64,000 nt of DNA from Delphinapterus leucas (taxonomy: Eukaryota > Chordata > Mammalia > Artiodactyla > Monodontidae): positions 1,796,817-1,860,816 of the forward strand of contig NW_022098092.1 in assembly GCF_002288925.2 (NCBI RefSeq). The letters are read 5' to 3'. Below, piece by piece: positions 25,070 to 37,200 of the stretch. Within the stretch, counting starts at the first letter, position 1, and every line of letters begins with the position of its first letter. The notes below the pieces were generated by a model. That model was not told where the DNA came from, searched no databases, and saw only the letters and a list, made by a program, of their open reading frames with translations. A program made the position numbers and the translations under genes.

Positions 25070-28055
25070 AATTTTTGTTATAAAACATTTAATGTTAACC
25101 TACAATACAATGTAAACTTTTATGAAAAAAATTTAAAGTACACTAGATTTCTTCAGTAAATTATCACGTAACTATTCAGGTGCAGTACAAGTTGGGGCAC
25201 TGCATCCTTTGTGGATGGATTTCCTGTTGCTGCATCCCTCACAAGTCCTAAAAAAAACCAGTTGTAAAGTGGAGCTCCTTGTTCAAGCACCAGATAATAC
25301 ACTCCTGATTTTGCATTCTGGGGGTTATCACTCCTTCCCACAGTCATTTTCTGTAACTTTTTCCTTGGCCTTGGCACCATTAGCAATTTTCATGACAGCT
25401 CAGTTGAAGATTCTAGGTTCTTTTTATTTTTTTCTAAAAGAAATATTCTCCATTGGCCATCTCTTATCCAAACATCATAGTGAAAACAAGCAAGGAGAAA
25501 GAAGTATTTGCTGCAGGAAATTCTGCAGAAGTGAAAGAAAAGACTGAGGCTGCAGAAATTCGACTGACTTCAATTAGGTATCTTTGCTTGGTCAGTTCCT
25601 ACGGAGATTCAGCTGAATCTACAACTTTAGTCTTGGGAGTACAAAACAAAACTGGAAACAAGTGTTTTTGTTTAGTTGATGACTTGCCATTTGGAAACAA
25701 CAGCTGAAATAATTAGGAGGTGATTTGGAAAGAAGAGCAAATGCTTGCAGATCACCGGCTTCTCAGTATTTTCTCACTTGCAGGTCCCATCAAGTTCCCA
25801 GAGGTCCTTGGGAGTAACATACAGATTGTACGGGCGTTGACAAAATGTGCATCTTTCATGGAGGAGAGGAGATGGCACCTAGGCAGCAGGTCTAGGTCAG
25901 CATGAAGACAGGAAGCGAGACCGAGTAAAGCAGGGCTGTTTCAACGCTAGGAAGACTTTAATACTCTGGCATCTGACCTTCTTCACTGGACAAGTTATCA
26001 AAAGGCAAGAGGCGTAAAGTGCACATCATAGTATAAGATGCAGATTGAATTATTAAGAAAAAAATTTACAACTTCCCAAAGTGGTGTGGAAAAGATACTT
26101 GGTACACCCAGCCTGGTGAAGGTCCTTAATACCCTCCTACGCAGGGAAACAGCTCTGCATTCCAGACAGGGAGGGTGGCTCCGAGTTAAGTGGAAAAATT
26201 CATCTTTGCATGGTTGTCAGCAGGAAGTAGACTTCACGTAAGGTGGAGTGGAGAACACAGTTTATCCTTAGTCACTCCAGATACATTTTATGACAACAGT
26301 CGGAAAGCGATTTCCCACTCATCTGGACTTGGGACAGCAGGAAACAAAGTGAAAGAAAAACAGGCAGCCAGGAGCAGAATTAAAGTTTCCTGGAGATGGT
26401 GCTGCAGACACCTGTGCCAAGGCCACTGGGAAATTCTCAGGCTCCCCAGGTGATACCCATGGGGCTCATCACCCTGCCCCTTGGTGTTTACCCCAAACAC
26501 TAAGGGTGGCAGAGAAGAGCAGTCACATCACTGCTACTTAAAAGAATGGTCCTTAGCTTTTAGCTAAGCAAGAGAAAGCCTTTGGAGGCTGCAAGTCTAG
26601 CAAGTTATGCTTTATGTTGACATGAACCCCTGGCCTCACAGCATGCTAGGGAACTGCAATAACTTCAGTAACTTCAGTAGGTTGCAGTGTTACAAGTTCT
26701 GCAAGTCTAGCTACAGAACACTTTGGAATACTTGTCAGCTCACGCTGACATCTGTGAATACATGGCCTGACCCCTATACTCATTACCATAAACTCAACCA
26801 CAGATGAGACATCAGAGGGAAAAACCCCTACTGCTTCAACACAGCAATAGAGGGAGAGGATAAAACTGCCCCCAGCAGGTAGCTACACCAAAAACTGAAA
26901 TGTGCCTTCCGACACTTTACACAGGCTGAGTTCTGTCTTGGCTCCCTTCGAGGCCTCCAGTTCTTTCAACCCTTAAAACACCACCACCACCACCACATTC
27001 CCAGTGAGACAGGTGGGGTATTCTCACATGGTTCTGCTGGTTCCACCACAGACCCTGCTTGTCCTCTGGAAAGGCACCAAGCTTGGCAATTCAGGAAAGC
27101 TCAGGGCTGGGCAGGAATAGCATGCACATGTCAGAACGCATATCCTTTGTTCAGATCCCATAATGACCACCTGGTCCAGATTCCAAGGAAAAGCTGCAGT
27201 TGTACGTATAGGTTAGTCTACACGGAGTTCATACCATGTATATGGGTGTATCTGTACATACACAGCCTTTGTAGAGCTACAAACCCAGATTTCCTCCCAT
27301 TGTACCAAGTGGGATGCATAGGTGGCAAGAAAGGACAGCGAGAGTTGGACCAAAAAGAACCTCTCTGGGAACGTGAGAGGGACAATGGCAGAAATAAGCA
27401 CAAACCAGCCTGGGACACCTTTATTACACTCTTGTGGGCTAAGGAGCCCAGGGCAAGAACTCATGGGTTTAAGAAATGGCTCTTTATCAAATGATGTTAA
27501 GGAAAAAAAATACACCTATGTCAGCCTCATTCCTTTGGTCATTACAAAGCAACAACAACAAAAAAATTAAAGTTATTCATAAATTGTGGGAAGTTCAAGG
27601 AACATCTCTGCTCTGTGCCTTCCCTTCCCTCTCTTCTCCAGAGGTGGAAGAAGCAAGTCCTCAGGAGATGCTGCAATAGCTGGTTGTTGGAGGTTTTTTC
27701 ACTTTTATTTTCTATAAAAGCAAGAATGAATGAGATCTAGTGGGAATGTCCCCTTCCCCAGTTGGGACAATGGCTGGGTTGGAGGTGAAGAGTCTCCTTT
27801 CACTGGAAGGTGTGGTGCAGAGGCAGTAGGGAAGGGTGGGTTCGCCAGCAGGAACGTTCACTGCTAACCTCGAGTGCACACACAGGTGGTGACTTTTGCA
27901 GGCAGCATGGTTTCTGATCCTTCCTGAGGATGCAGCAGTCTTTTAAAAAAAATATTGTATTATAATAATAATAATATGAATTTCTCTCTCTTATTTTTTT
28001 GTTTTTTTCCATTTCTTTTAGGGATTGGGGTTGAAAAGGAGAGGAAGAAAAAGTG
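25070..28055 (-). other. FAF2: FAF2 3'UTR
   Basis: About 3 kb between the FAF2 stop (28056) and a minus-strand ATTAAA at 25088-25093. There is no SINE or L1 in it, unlike both sides, which suits exonic sequence. It contains a (TAA)n-type run at 27957-27976, a (CCA)n at 26979-26997 and nearer AATAAA hexamers on the minus strand (about 27419, 27704) that could give shorter forms. The extent is inferred from the signal and the repeat gap. Confidence 0.65.
25088..25093 (-). terminator. FAF2: FAF2 polyadenylation signal ATTAAA (candidate)
   Basis: Minus-strand ATTAAA, followed about 20 bases later by a likely cleavage zone and then a GT-rich element (reverse complement of 'gacccacaacttgtt'). Confidence 0.55.
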
Positions 28056-28238
28056 TCATTCGTCTGTTAGGTCCTGAACAAAGAGAACTTCTGTGTGGCT
28101 GAGTCCGGCCTCCTGCAGCGTGGGGGGGTTGGGCCACTCCTCTGAAGGGGTGCAGGGCAGCACCCTCCGGGGAAAATTGGCTTCAATCTGAAACTTTTCA
28201 GGGCTTTCTTTCAAGGAGAATAAGAAGTCGTGGATTAC
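28056..28238 (-). CDS. FAF2: FAF2 exon 11 (UBX end, stop)
   Basis: Minus-strand acceptor 'ctttttctgcag', then [10 protein letters not shown] to VQDLTDE and TGA at 28056-28058. 61 codons including stop. It carries the UBX FPR loop (ANFPRRVLP). A near copy of its acceptor lies 30 bases upstream. Confidence 0.95.
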   Translation of the reverse strand, partial: VIHDFLFSLKESPEKFQIEANFPRRVLPCTPSEEWPNPPTLQEAGLSHTEVLFVQDLTDE

Positions 28239-31200
28239 CTGCAGAAAAAGAAGGTAATTTTCTATTACCTATAGAAAAAGAAGGGCAGTGAGAAAAAGAC
28301 AAAGACACACACACACACACAACCATGAAATCAAATATACCCCAGCTCTCCCCAGGGTAACTTGGAGATATGAAGTAATCACATTAGACTGAAATTCCAT
28401 TTCAAAGTCGATCAATTTCAAAGAGCAAACATGTCGGACAACTCTTTCAAGAGATTTATTACACAGCCCAATGCTAGTCCTACTCTGAATTGACCCATCT
28501 GTTTCTTTTTTGAAAACCTGTCTGATATAAAGTTAAACATTTTTAACTTACAAATAATCAAGAGTTACAGAAAAGTTGGAAGCACAGGTACAGAATTTTT
28601 TCTTTGAACCTGTTGAAAGTGAGCTACCAACTGAATGTCCCATCACCCCAGAATACTTGTGTATATCTTTTCTTTTTTTTTTTTTTTTCGGTAAGCGGGC
28701 CTCTCACTGCTGTGGCCTCTCCCGTTGCGGAGCACAGGCTCCGGATGCGCAGGCTCAGCGGCCATGGCTCACGGGCCCAGCCGCTCCGCGGCATGTGGGA
28801 TCCTCCCGGACCGGGGCACGAACCCGTGTCCCCCCCATCGGCAGGCGGACTCTCAACCACCGCGCCACCAGGGAAGCCCTCTTGTGTATATCTTAAAAAC
28901 AGGGCAATCACCTTCATAATACAACCCTCAAAATCAGGAAACTTAACTGATACATTACTACTGTAATATAATAATGTACATTAAATTTTTATTCAGGCCC
29001 CATTCAAGTCTTGGCAGTTGCCTTTTATAGCAAAAGGATCCAGTTTTAAATTGTATGTTGCATTTAGTAGTTGTCACATCTCCTAAGTCTGCTCCTTTCA
29101 GCCTGGAACAAATCCTCAGGATTTCCTTGACTTTCACGACCTTGACACTCCTAAAGATTACTGGTCAGTTACTTTGTCTCTCAATTCGTTTATCTGATGT
29201 TTACTCTTTTTTTTTTTAACTTATTTATTTATTTTATATTTATTTTTGGCTGTGTTGGGTCTTCGTTTCTGTGCGAGGGCTTTCTCCAGTTGTGGAGAGC
29301 GGGGGCCACTCTTCATCGCGGTGCGCAGGCCTCTCACTGTCGCGGCCTCTCCCGTTGCGGAGCACAGGCTCCAGACGCGCAGGCTCAGTAGTTGTGGCTC
29401 ATGGGCCCAGCCGCTCCACGGCATGTGGGATCTTCCCGGACCGGGACATGAACCCTTGTCCCCTGCATTGGCAGGCAGATTCTTAACCACTGCGACACCA
29501 GGGAAGCCCTGATGTTTACTCTTGATTAGATTCCAGTTATGCTTCTTTGACAGGAGTATTACAGAAATGATACTGTGCTCTACTCAATGCATCCTATTCA
29601 GGTGGAGTACAATTTCATTTTGCTCCATTACCTATGATGTCCACTGTGACCACTTGATTAAGATGGTGCCTGCCAGGCCTCTCCACTCTAAGTTAGTCTT
29701 TTCTCCTTTGTTATTAATGAGCATTTTTTTGGGGGGGGGGTACTCTGAGACTACAGAGACATTCGGCTCCTCAAACTTTCTTCAATTTATTTATTTATAT
29801 TAATATAGAGCCATGCTTTCCTATTTTATTCAATAGGTTCTAATGTTCAAACTGTTTCAGATGGAGTCTGAGGAGCCCAATCAAGCTGGCCTCCACGTCT
29901 TTCTGACGTGTCTCCATCATTCTTTGAACAATTCCTTGCTTTGTGGTACAAGGTGTTCCAGGCTAATCTTGTATTTTCCCTGTCCCAGTCCTGGAATCAG
30001 CCATTTCTCCAAGGAACCGTGATTCTTCTTAATGGACAATGCTATTTAAAAACCACGATCTAGGGAATTCCCTGGAGGTCCAGTGTTTAGGATTCCACGC
30101 TTCCACTGCAGGGAGCATGGGTTCGATCCCTGGTCGGGGAACTAAGACCTTGCATGCTGTGTGGTGCGGCCAAAAACGAAAAAACAGAAAATAAATAAAT
30201 AACAACCACGACCTAGGTGCTAGGTATGTTCATTGCTATTGGGGTGCTGATGTTCCCAAGCACTCGCTGTGGAGAAAGCCAGACAATGTGTACATACATA
30301 TATGCATCTATATTTCTATTTCCCCCTGTATACTGACAGCCATGAGTTGATTCCCCTCTCCTCATGTATACCCTCCTTACCTGGTTCTGGATTTAACACC
30401 CACCCCATCCCCAGGCCACTTGGGCTCTGACCTCTCTGCACTGGGTGCTCTCACATATGCACACCTCCTTCACTTGATCGAGATCTGACACCTTCCACGT
30501 AGACCTCTCTTCTGTGAGAAAGCCCTCTTCACCCTGTACCCTGGCAAGGTACAGGTAAATTCTTATTTTCCCCTGTCTCTTAATGCCACACATTAAGAAC
30601 AGGCACCCTGGATCTGATCTATGGTCCTCTTTATCTCAAAGTCTGTTTTTAACAAGACTCTAAGGGATGTGCAGTGAAGGGCACTGCTGACCTCTTTCAG
30701 GTCCATCCCAAAGATCAGGAGCACCCCATTCAAGTTACCCTTACTTTTTTGAGGGTATCTATTTCTATTTCCTTTTTGTTCCACCTTTCATAAGTTTATT
30801 TCCCTCTGCCTGAAGAGGCTATTGCTACAAATCCATTTAAGGAGTAAATTCATTTTCCTTTCACCTAATCCATTCATGATTTTACAAAATTCTCATATTT
30901 TGGTCCATCAACCTTAATCACTTTCAGCTCCTTTCTCTGTCTTTGCAATTTCCATTAACATTCATTCTCCTTTTCTTTTCTTTTCTTGAAATGCATCAGT
31001 TAGACTTGCACCAAGTATTCTTGGTATGAACCCAACAGGGTTTTACAAAAGGGCAAAATATCTTGCTTCCTTTTCAGTCACTGCTTGACAATACTCAACA
31101 CTGATACAACACTGACATTTTCTGTTTATCATTGGCAATGCACCAATACCATCAGGAAACAGATGAAATCACCTCTACAGGTCCCTTGTGGTTCATAATG

Positions 31201-34200
31201 GATAGAAAAATGATTTCTGGGCTGAGTATAATTTGGTTTCTCTCTTACATGCATTCATTTAGGAGAAAGTCAGCTGCCACTTTTCTGCTCACTCTTGAAG
31301 GCTAGAGATTTTTCTACAGTTTACCCTTTTTTATCCTAGCTTTTAACAACTGTCAAGAGCTGAGCATCATACACAAACTGAGCATTTTGCTGAACATTCA
31401 CTCATTGAGAGTATTTATAAAGGGTAGAGCTCACAGAAGATCACACAAAGTCTGCAGGAGCACTAAAAAACTGTAACTCACTATTCAGTTACATGTTATT
31501 AACTCTATAAATGTTAAATGAAAGGCCAGCACTGCCAATACACCTCTCCTCTTACACTTCTTTCTTTCCCATCTGATCCTTGTCCCCATTTACGAATTAT
31601 TTCTCTCCATCTGAAGTTTTTTTCTTCTTTAAAAAATAACTTGTAGTGTAAACATATTTAAAAAGCCTACAAGGATTAAATATTTAACAAATGGGTTGGT
31701 TCCCCTTTGGCTAAAAGTCTATTCTATTCCACAATTCTAACAGATTTTCCTCCAAAACTCTCAAGAGAGGAAATTTTGGTTACGCTTTTCATATACAAAA
31801 TGATAATTAGAGTTTGGGGAGTAAAAGCTCCATAAGCGCTTGGGCATACTACAGAGAAACTGTCAGTGAACATGGCTGCAAGCTAATACTCACACAGAAA
31901 ACAGTAGTTAGGAAACACATCAAGGAAAGGGAATGAACATTTAGAAACCATCTACTACATGCTAGGTCCTGTGTGAGGCTCATTCATGTTATTCCCAACT
32001 AAAACATCCAAAGTTAGAGATGTGAGCACCTTCCCCCATATAAATCAATGTATAAATGAGAGATAAACAAATAAAACGAGGAAGCTGTTGCTTCTCTCTC
32101 ACTAGGATGCCTCACAACGTTTTACTCTGAATTAGCTCTTTGAATCGTCTTACATTCCTTACTGGCCAGTAAGCTCCATGAATTCCAGAACCACGCTTTA
32201 CTCACCTGCATAACCCCTAGGGTGCCTAGCACAGTGCCTGACATACCTTCAGTTTAATGTTATCAGAGGACAGGTTATATTTCCATTTTACATGCAGGAT
32301 ATATCTGAGGCCCTATAAGAGACTCTGTAACTTGTCCAATGTTTTCCAGTTAAACAGGAGAAGTAATGAATGTGCTACCCAGCCTCACCTGACTACAGAG
32401 CATCCACATTTCTATTATGCAGTTTATTCTTGATTATTTCAAATGATCAGGGAAATGGCAGCATCTATTATAGTTGTAAACTTGGAAAGGCAACTTACCA
32501 ATGCTCAATATAAACAGGAACTTCCTTCTGATAATAAACACCAAAAACAATAGCATTTGAATGCTTACTATGAGCCAGGCACAATGTTGAGCACTTTACA
32601 TATGAACTTAATCCTAACAATCCTATTAGAGAGTGACTATTATACCCATTTTAAAGATGAAGAAACTGAGGCTTACAGATTAAGTAAACTGACCAAGGAA
32701 ACACACCTATTAACACTGGAACAATGAGAATTTGATCTTCATTCTGTGAGACTCTGAGAGTCTCTGCTTGTAACTACATCCCTATGGAATGACAAACACT
32801 ATTTACCTATGGACACCAGATATACAAGGTAGCCCTACTAAGTGGGGCTTCTAATGGGCTGAGTAGAAAGAAAGAGTGACAACTGCATGCAAGCTGTGCA
32901 TGCACTTATATTCAGTTGTGTAATTCCAGTCCTTCCAGGGCAGCGGGGATAGAGTTTTTTCTACACAGCAAGGGGTTCTGGTGGGATTCTAAAGCCAATG
33001 TGAGTCGAGCAGCTTGGAAGAGCCTCCCACCTCCAACATACAAGTCTTTTGTGGGACTTCTTGGTAAGCTATCTTTTCTTCTTAGCAGAGCTCAAACATG
33101 ATAAAATGAAACCTTAATAACTGCTTTGAGTTGGCAGCTAGACCTGAAGGAACATACAATAATTCAGTGCACTCTTCTCTCTGCCCCACCTCCTTCCTCC
33201 CCTGTTCATCAGAGCAGCAGATACAGCAATAACACTCTTGAGAGTCTTTAAAAGTTTCCATATCTACAGCCCAGACAGCCCAGACTTTACATACACTTCA
33301 CACAACTTAGGCAGTCCTTACTGTTAGAGACTGTGAAAAGTGGAATCGTCTTTCTACTCGAGAATCATTGGGTAATTTGAAAATGATTTTGACACTTTCA
33401 GGGTCATCAGGGGAAGGCTCCGGGGGCAGGCACTCCAACTTCCTTTCCTTCTCCTCTTGCAAATTCTGTAGAGACACAAAGCAAAGGTGAGGCTATGGCT
33501 CCAATCAGGGAACAAGGAAACAAGAAACACAATCACAACATGTAGGTTTACTAGGCAGTCAGACGAAAAATTAATGACCAGTATCAGAAGAAAACTTCTT
33601 GGCAAGGGTCAGAAACACTCTAATTCAAATTATATTTATTTGATTACATACTATTGCATCACATGTATTATTTATTGACTATGTTAAGGTATGTAACTGT
33701 TAGAAAAAAGGGAATGACTAAAAGACCCTGGCTATAATCAAGTGGCAATATGCAATGAAACAAGATGATGAATAAAATGTCAGATGAGCTAAACACTGGT
33801 ACTAAGAATGAATGCTTAAAATCTACTGCTGTGAATTAGCATATTGAACTGCTTATTATCTATTTATACTTACTTTTCATGGAACAGAGCTGTTCTGCCT
33901 AACTTTTACTTACTCTTGTATTTGTTTTAATAAACTTTTTAAACAATTAAAAAATACTTTTTGTGAAAATGTAGTAAATATTAAAATGGCATGGAGAATT
34001 TAAATCACTCACAATCCTATCTAGTTTTTTTCTTTCACACTTGAGAAAAGACCAGTTTGAGAGTCACCAGAAGTAAATAAAGACAGGCTCCTTACCCGCC
34101 GCCGTCTCTCCTCTGCCAACTTCTGCTGCTGCACCTCTTCCTCCTTCCGCCGCTTCCGCTCCCGCTCCTCCCGCTTCTTTCTCTCTTTCTCCTGGTCAGC

Positions 34201-37200
34201 CCGGAGAGAGGCCAAGTAGGCCTCATCCTGTTGTTGTCTCAGCACCTGGGTCTGGTTTCGTTCTTCCCTGTGGACAGATCAAAAGCATAGAGGGAAAAAA
34301 TAAATCTCACAAAGCTCTGTGTTTTCTTATATTGAAATTTTTTAGGGGGTTAAAAAGGTTGACAATCTTGGCAGATGACCAGTTAATACTACCATAAGGG
34401 ATTCAGATTCTCATGCAGAATCTGAATGAGCCATCTCTTTTCTTACTTTAATTTGGCAGAAAAAGAAATGGCAAGCTTTTCCCTCTCTTTTTAACTTTCC
34501 ATGTAAAACTATCCTTTCCCCCCAATCCTAACAGAAGTAACACAATATTATTGCCATAAAGTGATCAGTGGGATCATATTTTATAGGTAAATACCTTTCT
34601 GGGTTACAACATTTTTGTGTATGTTGCTTTCATAAAACCAAAAAACCACATACACACATTTTAGAAGATGTGAAAAATAAAGAAACATCTTATTCAGAGT
34701 TCTACTAATCAAAGAGAAAACACTGTAACATTTTGGGATATTTCTTTTTCTCTCCAAAAAATTGTGTATTTACGTAGGAGTGTGTGTGTCTGTGTCTATA
34801 AAATTAAAAGAAAATATCCCAGAATGTTAAAAGTGGTGGTAGGATTATGAGTGATTTAACATTTCTTCTGTGCTTTTCTATGTTTCCTGAATTTTCTACA
34901 TTAATTAATGTACATTACTTATGTGATGGGGGAGGAGTTATAACCAAGTTATAAGCATTCCTCATTTTTTACATTTAAGTTCTTTATATCATGCTCAGCT
35001 ATTTTAAATGACACAATTTACATTCCTGAGCATAGAGTCCTGTCTTTATTTTGAATCACATCTCCAAGAAAAGATGATCTGATGGAGTTATTTAGGTCAA
35101 AATATATAAATAACACTAAATGGACAAGGCTTTTAAAGTTGCCTAACAGAGAAGAAGTCAGGATTTGTGGAGCCCCAGGTAAGGCACCCAAGTCTACAGC
35201 TGGTCTCAGTTCCAGAGAGGAACTCCCCTGTACCTCTCTAGGCGTTCTGACACCAGGTAAGTCTGGTTTGCATCCATGATAAATGTCAGCTGGTTAATGA
35301 GGTCATCAGGCTGAATGAGGCCTTCTAGCCGTCCTACCACAGTCATTCTCCGATCCTTCAACATAATCATGGCCAGGAATGGATAGGTGTTTTCTCTTAA
35401 AGCCTGCGAGACTGACAGAAAGAAGACCCAAAAGATCAAGGGCAGGACTTAGGGATAAAACAGATTAATTCTTAGACTTTACACAACAAGCAAGAGAGAA
35501 CTGCTTTGGTGTCAGTTGGGAAAGAAGGGAGGTGTCATTTATTCCCTGCCTACCTTTTTCCCTCCTAGTTTCTCAATCTTTTTGCTGTTGTTGTTATATA
35601 TTTGTGTCCCTATTCCCAGGTAATTTGATTAGAGTAGGACAGGCTTTTCTGGTGGGGTGTGGTTGTCATGATGATGCTAGGGCAGGCTGCAGAGTTCAAG
35701 AACAATGTCTATTTGATGGAGGGAAAAGGATCTACAAAGACTCTGGCTACTGCTCAGCATAATTTCCCCCTGTGTCGAAGGGGACAAGGCTGCAAGTCTC
35801 AAGCTTTATGTTACTGGTGAGGATCTCCACCATCATCTTCCCTGTCTTTTGTTCCTCTCATCCAATCCCTTCCTTATCCCCTTTTCCTATGTCCCACCTG
35901 CCCCCACCCACTAAAAAAGGGCTAGCTTTTCTGTTCTGAAGGAGTTTAGAAAGTTGGTCTTCCAAATAACCAAGATTTTACAATTACAGAGCTTTACCCG
36001 TTTTACCTTATGATTTGAAAGAAGAGATTTTAAGCTTCTGTTAAAAATATCCTTAGTCTCCTTCTATCTATCACTCCTCACACCCAAAGCCGTAAGAGAA
36101 TGGCAAAACATATACTGCAGGAACTTATCAGATGTTTAAAAACCAATTAGGAATAACAATTCGGATTCCAGGATGTAGACAAAACATCTGCTGCATCTTT
36201 GGTTCTCAGGATTTAGCACAGCACCTGGTATGCTAGTATATATTCAAAAGTTGCTGAATAGAAGTAGCTGCAAAGTAACTACATTTTCCTTCACTAGATG
36301 CCTTTATATCTTATACTGACTTCTAAAGATATTTACCTCCAGTTAAGAGTTAGTTATAGTCAGCAAAGATCTGAGCTTTCTGAATCCCTATCAGCACTCA
36401 GGGTACTCACTCATTGTGCAAGAAGCTCTGTTAAAATTGCTGATGACAAGAATAAACTCTTCAGTAAAAAACTCATTAAGATTAAAGGCAAGCTGCTGGC
36501 CAGGACTGGGTTTTTTTTTTTTTTTTTTTTTTGCAGTACGCAGGCCTCTCACTTTTGTGGCCTCTTCCGTTACGGAACACAGGCTCCGGACGCGCAAGCT
36601 CAGCGGCCATGGCTCACGGGCCCAGCCGCTCCGCGGCATGTGGGATCTTCCCGGACCGGAGCACGAACCCGTGTGCCCTGCATCGGCAGGCGGACTCTCA
36701 ACCACTGCACCACCAGGGAAGCCCCAGGACTGGGTATTTTTAAAAATAAAACAGGCTCTGGCAATGGTTAACTGTAATGAATGGGCTAGAGCCTGACAGA
36801 CCTGAGCTTGCTCCAGAACTTGCTAACTGTATGATCCTGGGCCAGTGGCTTAAACTCTCTGAGCTTGTTTCCTAAACCATAAAGTGGAGGTAATACAACC
36901 CCCATCTCTCAGGACTGCTGAGAGGATTGGTCAGCCACAGAATAGTCATGCAATAAATGGCATGTCCTTCCAGATTATTCCAAAGATATCTCAACAATCT
37001 CAATGAGGCAAAAGAAACACGACTTACCCCTGTATCCCTCAGGTTTGTTTGTGGAGCATGCCCAGAAGAGCATCCTAGTGTTTATTAGTGAAATAACTTC
37101 AGGAGCACAAAGTGTGGTGCTGTGGAGAGGGATGAAGAAGACATGATAAGAACTTGCTTACTACAAATTATCAGTAGATAAGATCAGAAAAGAGGAAAAA

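Noticed and set aside
28576..28966. 106 and 120 residue open frames at a SINE
   Set aside because: They lie almost wholly in a minus-orientation CHR SINE. The same translations recur at 15.8, 29.2 and 36.4 kb.
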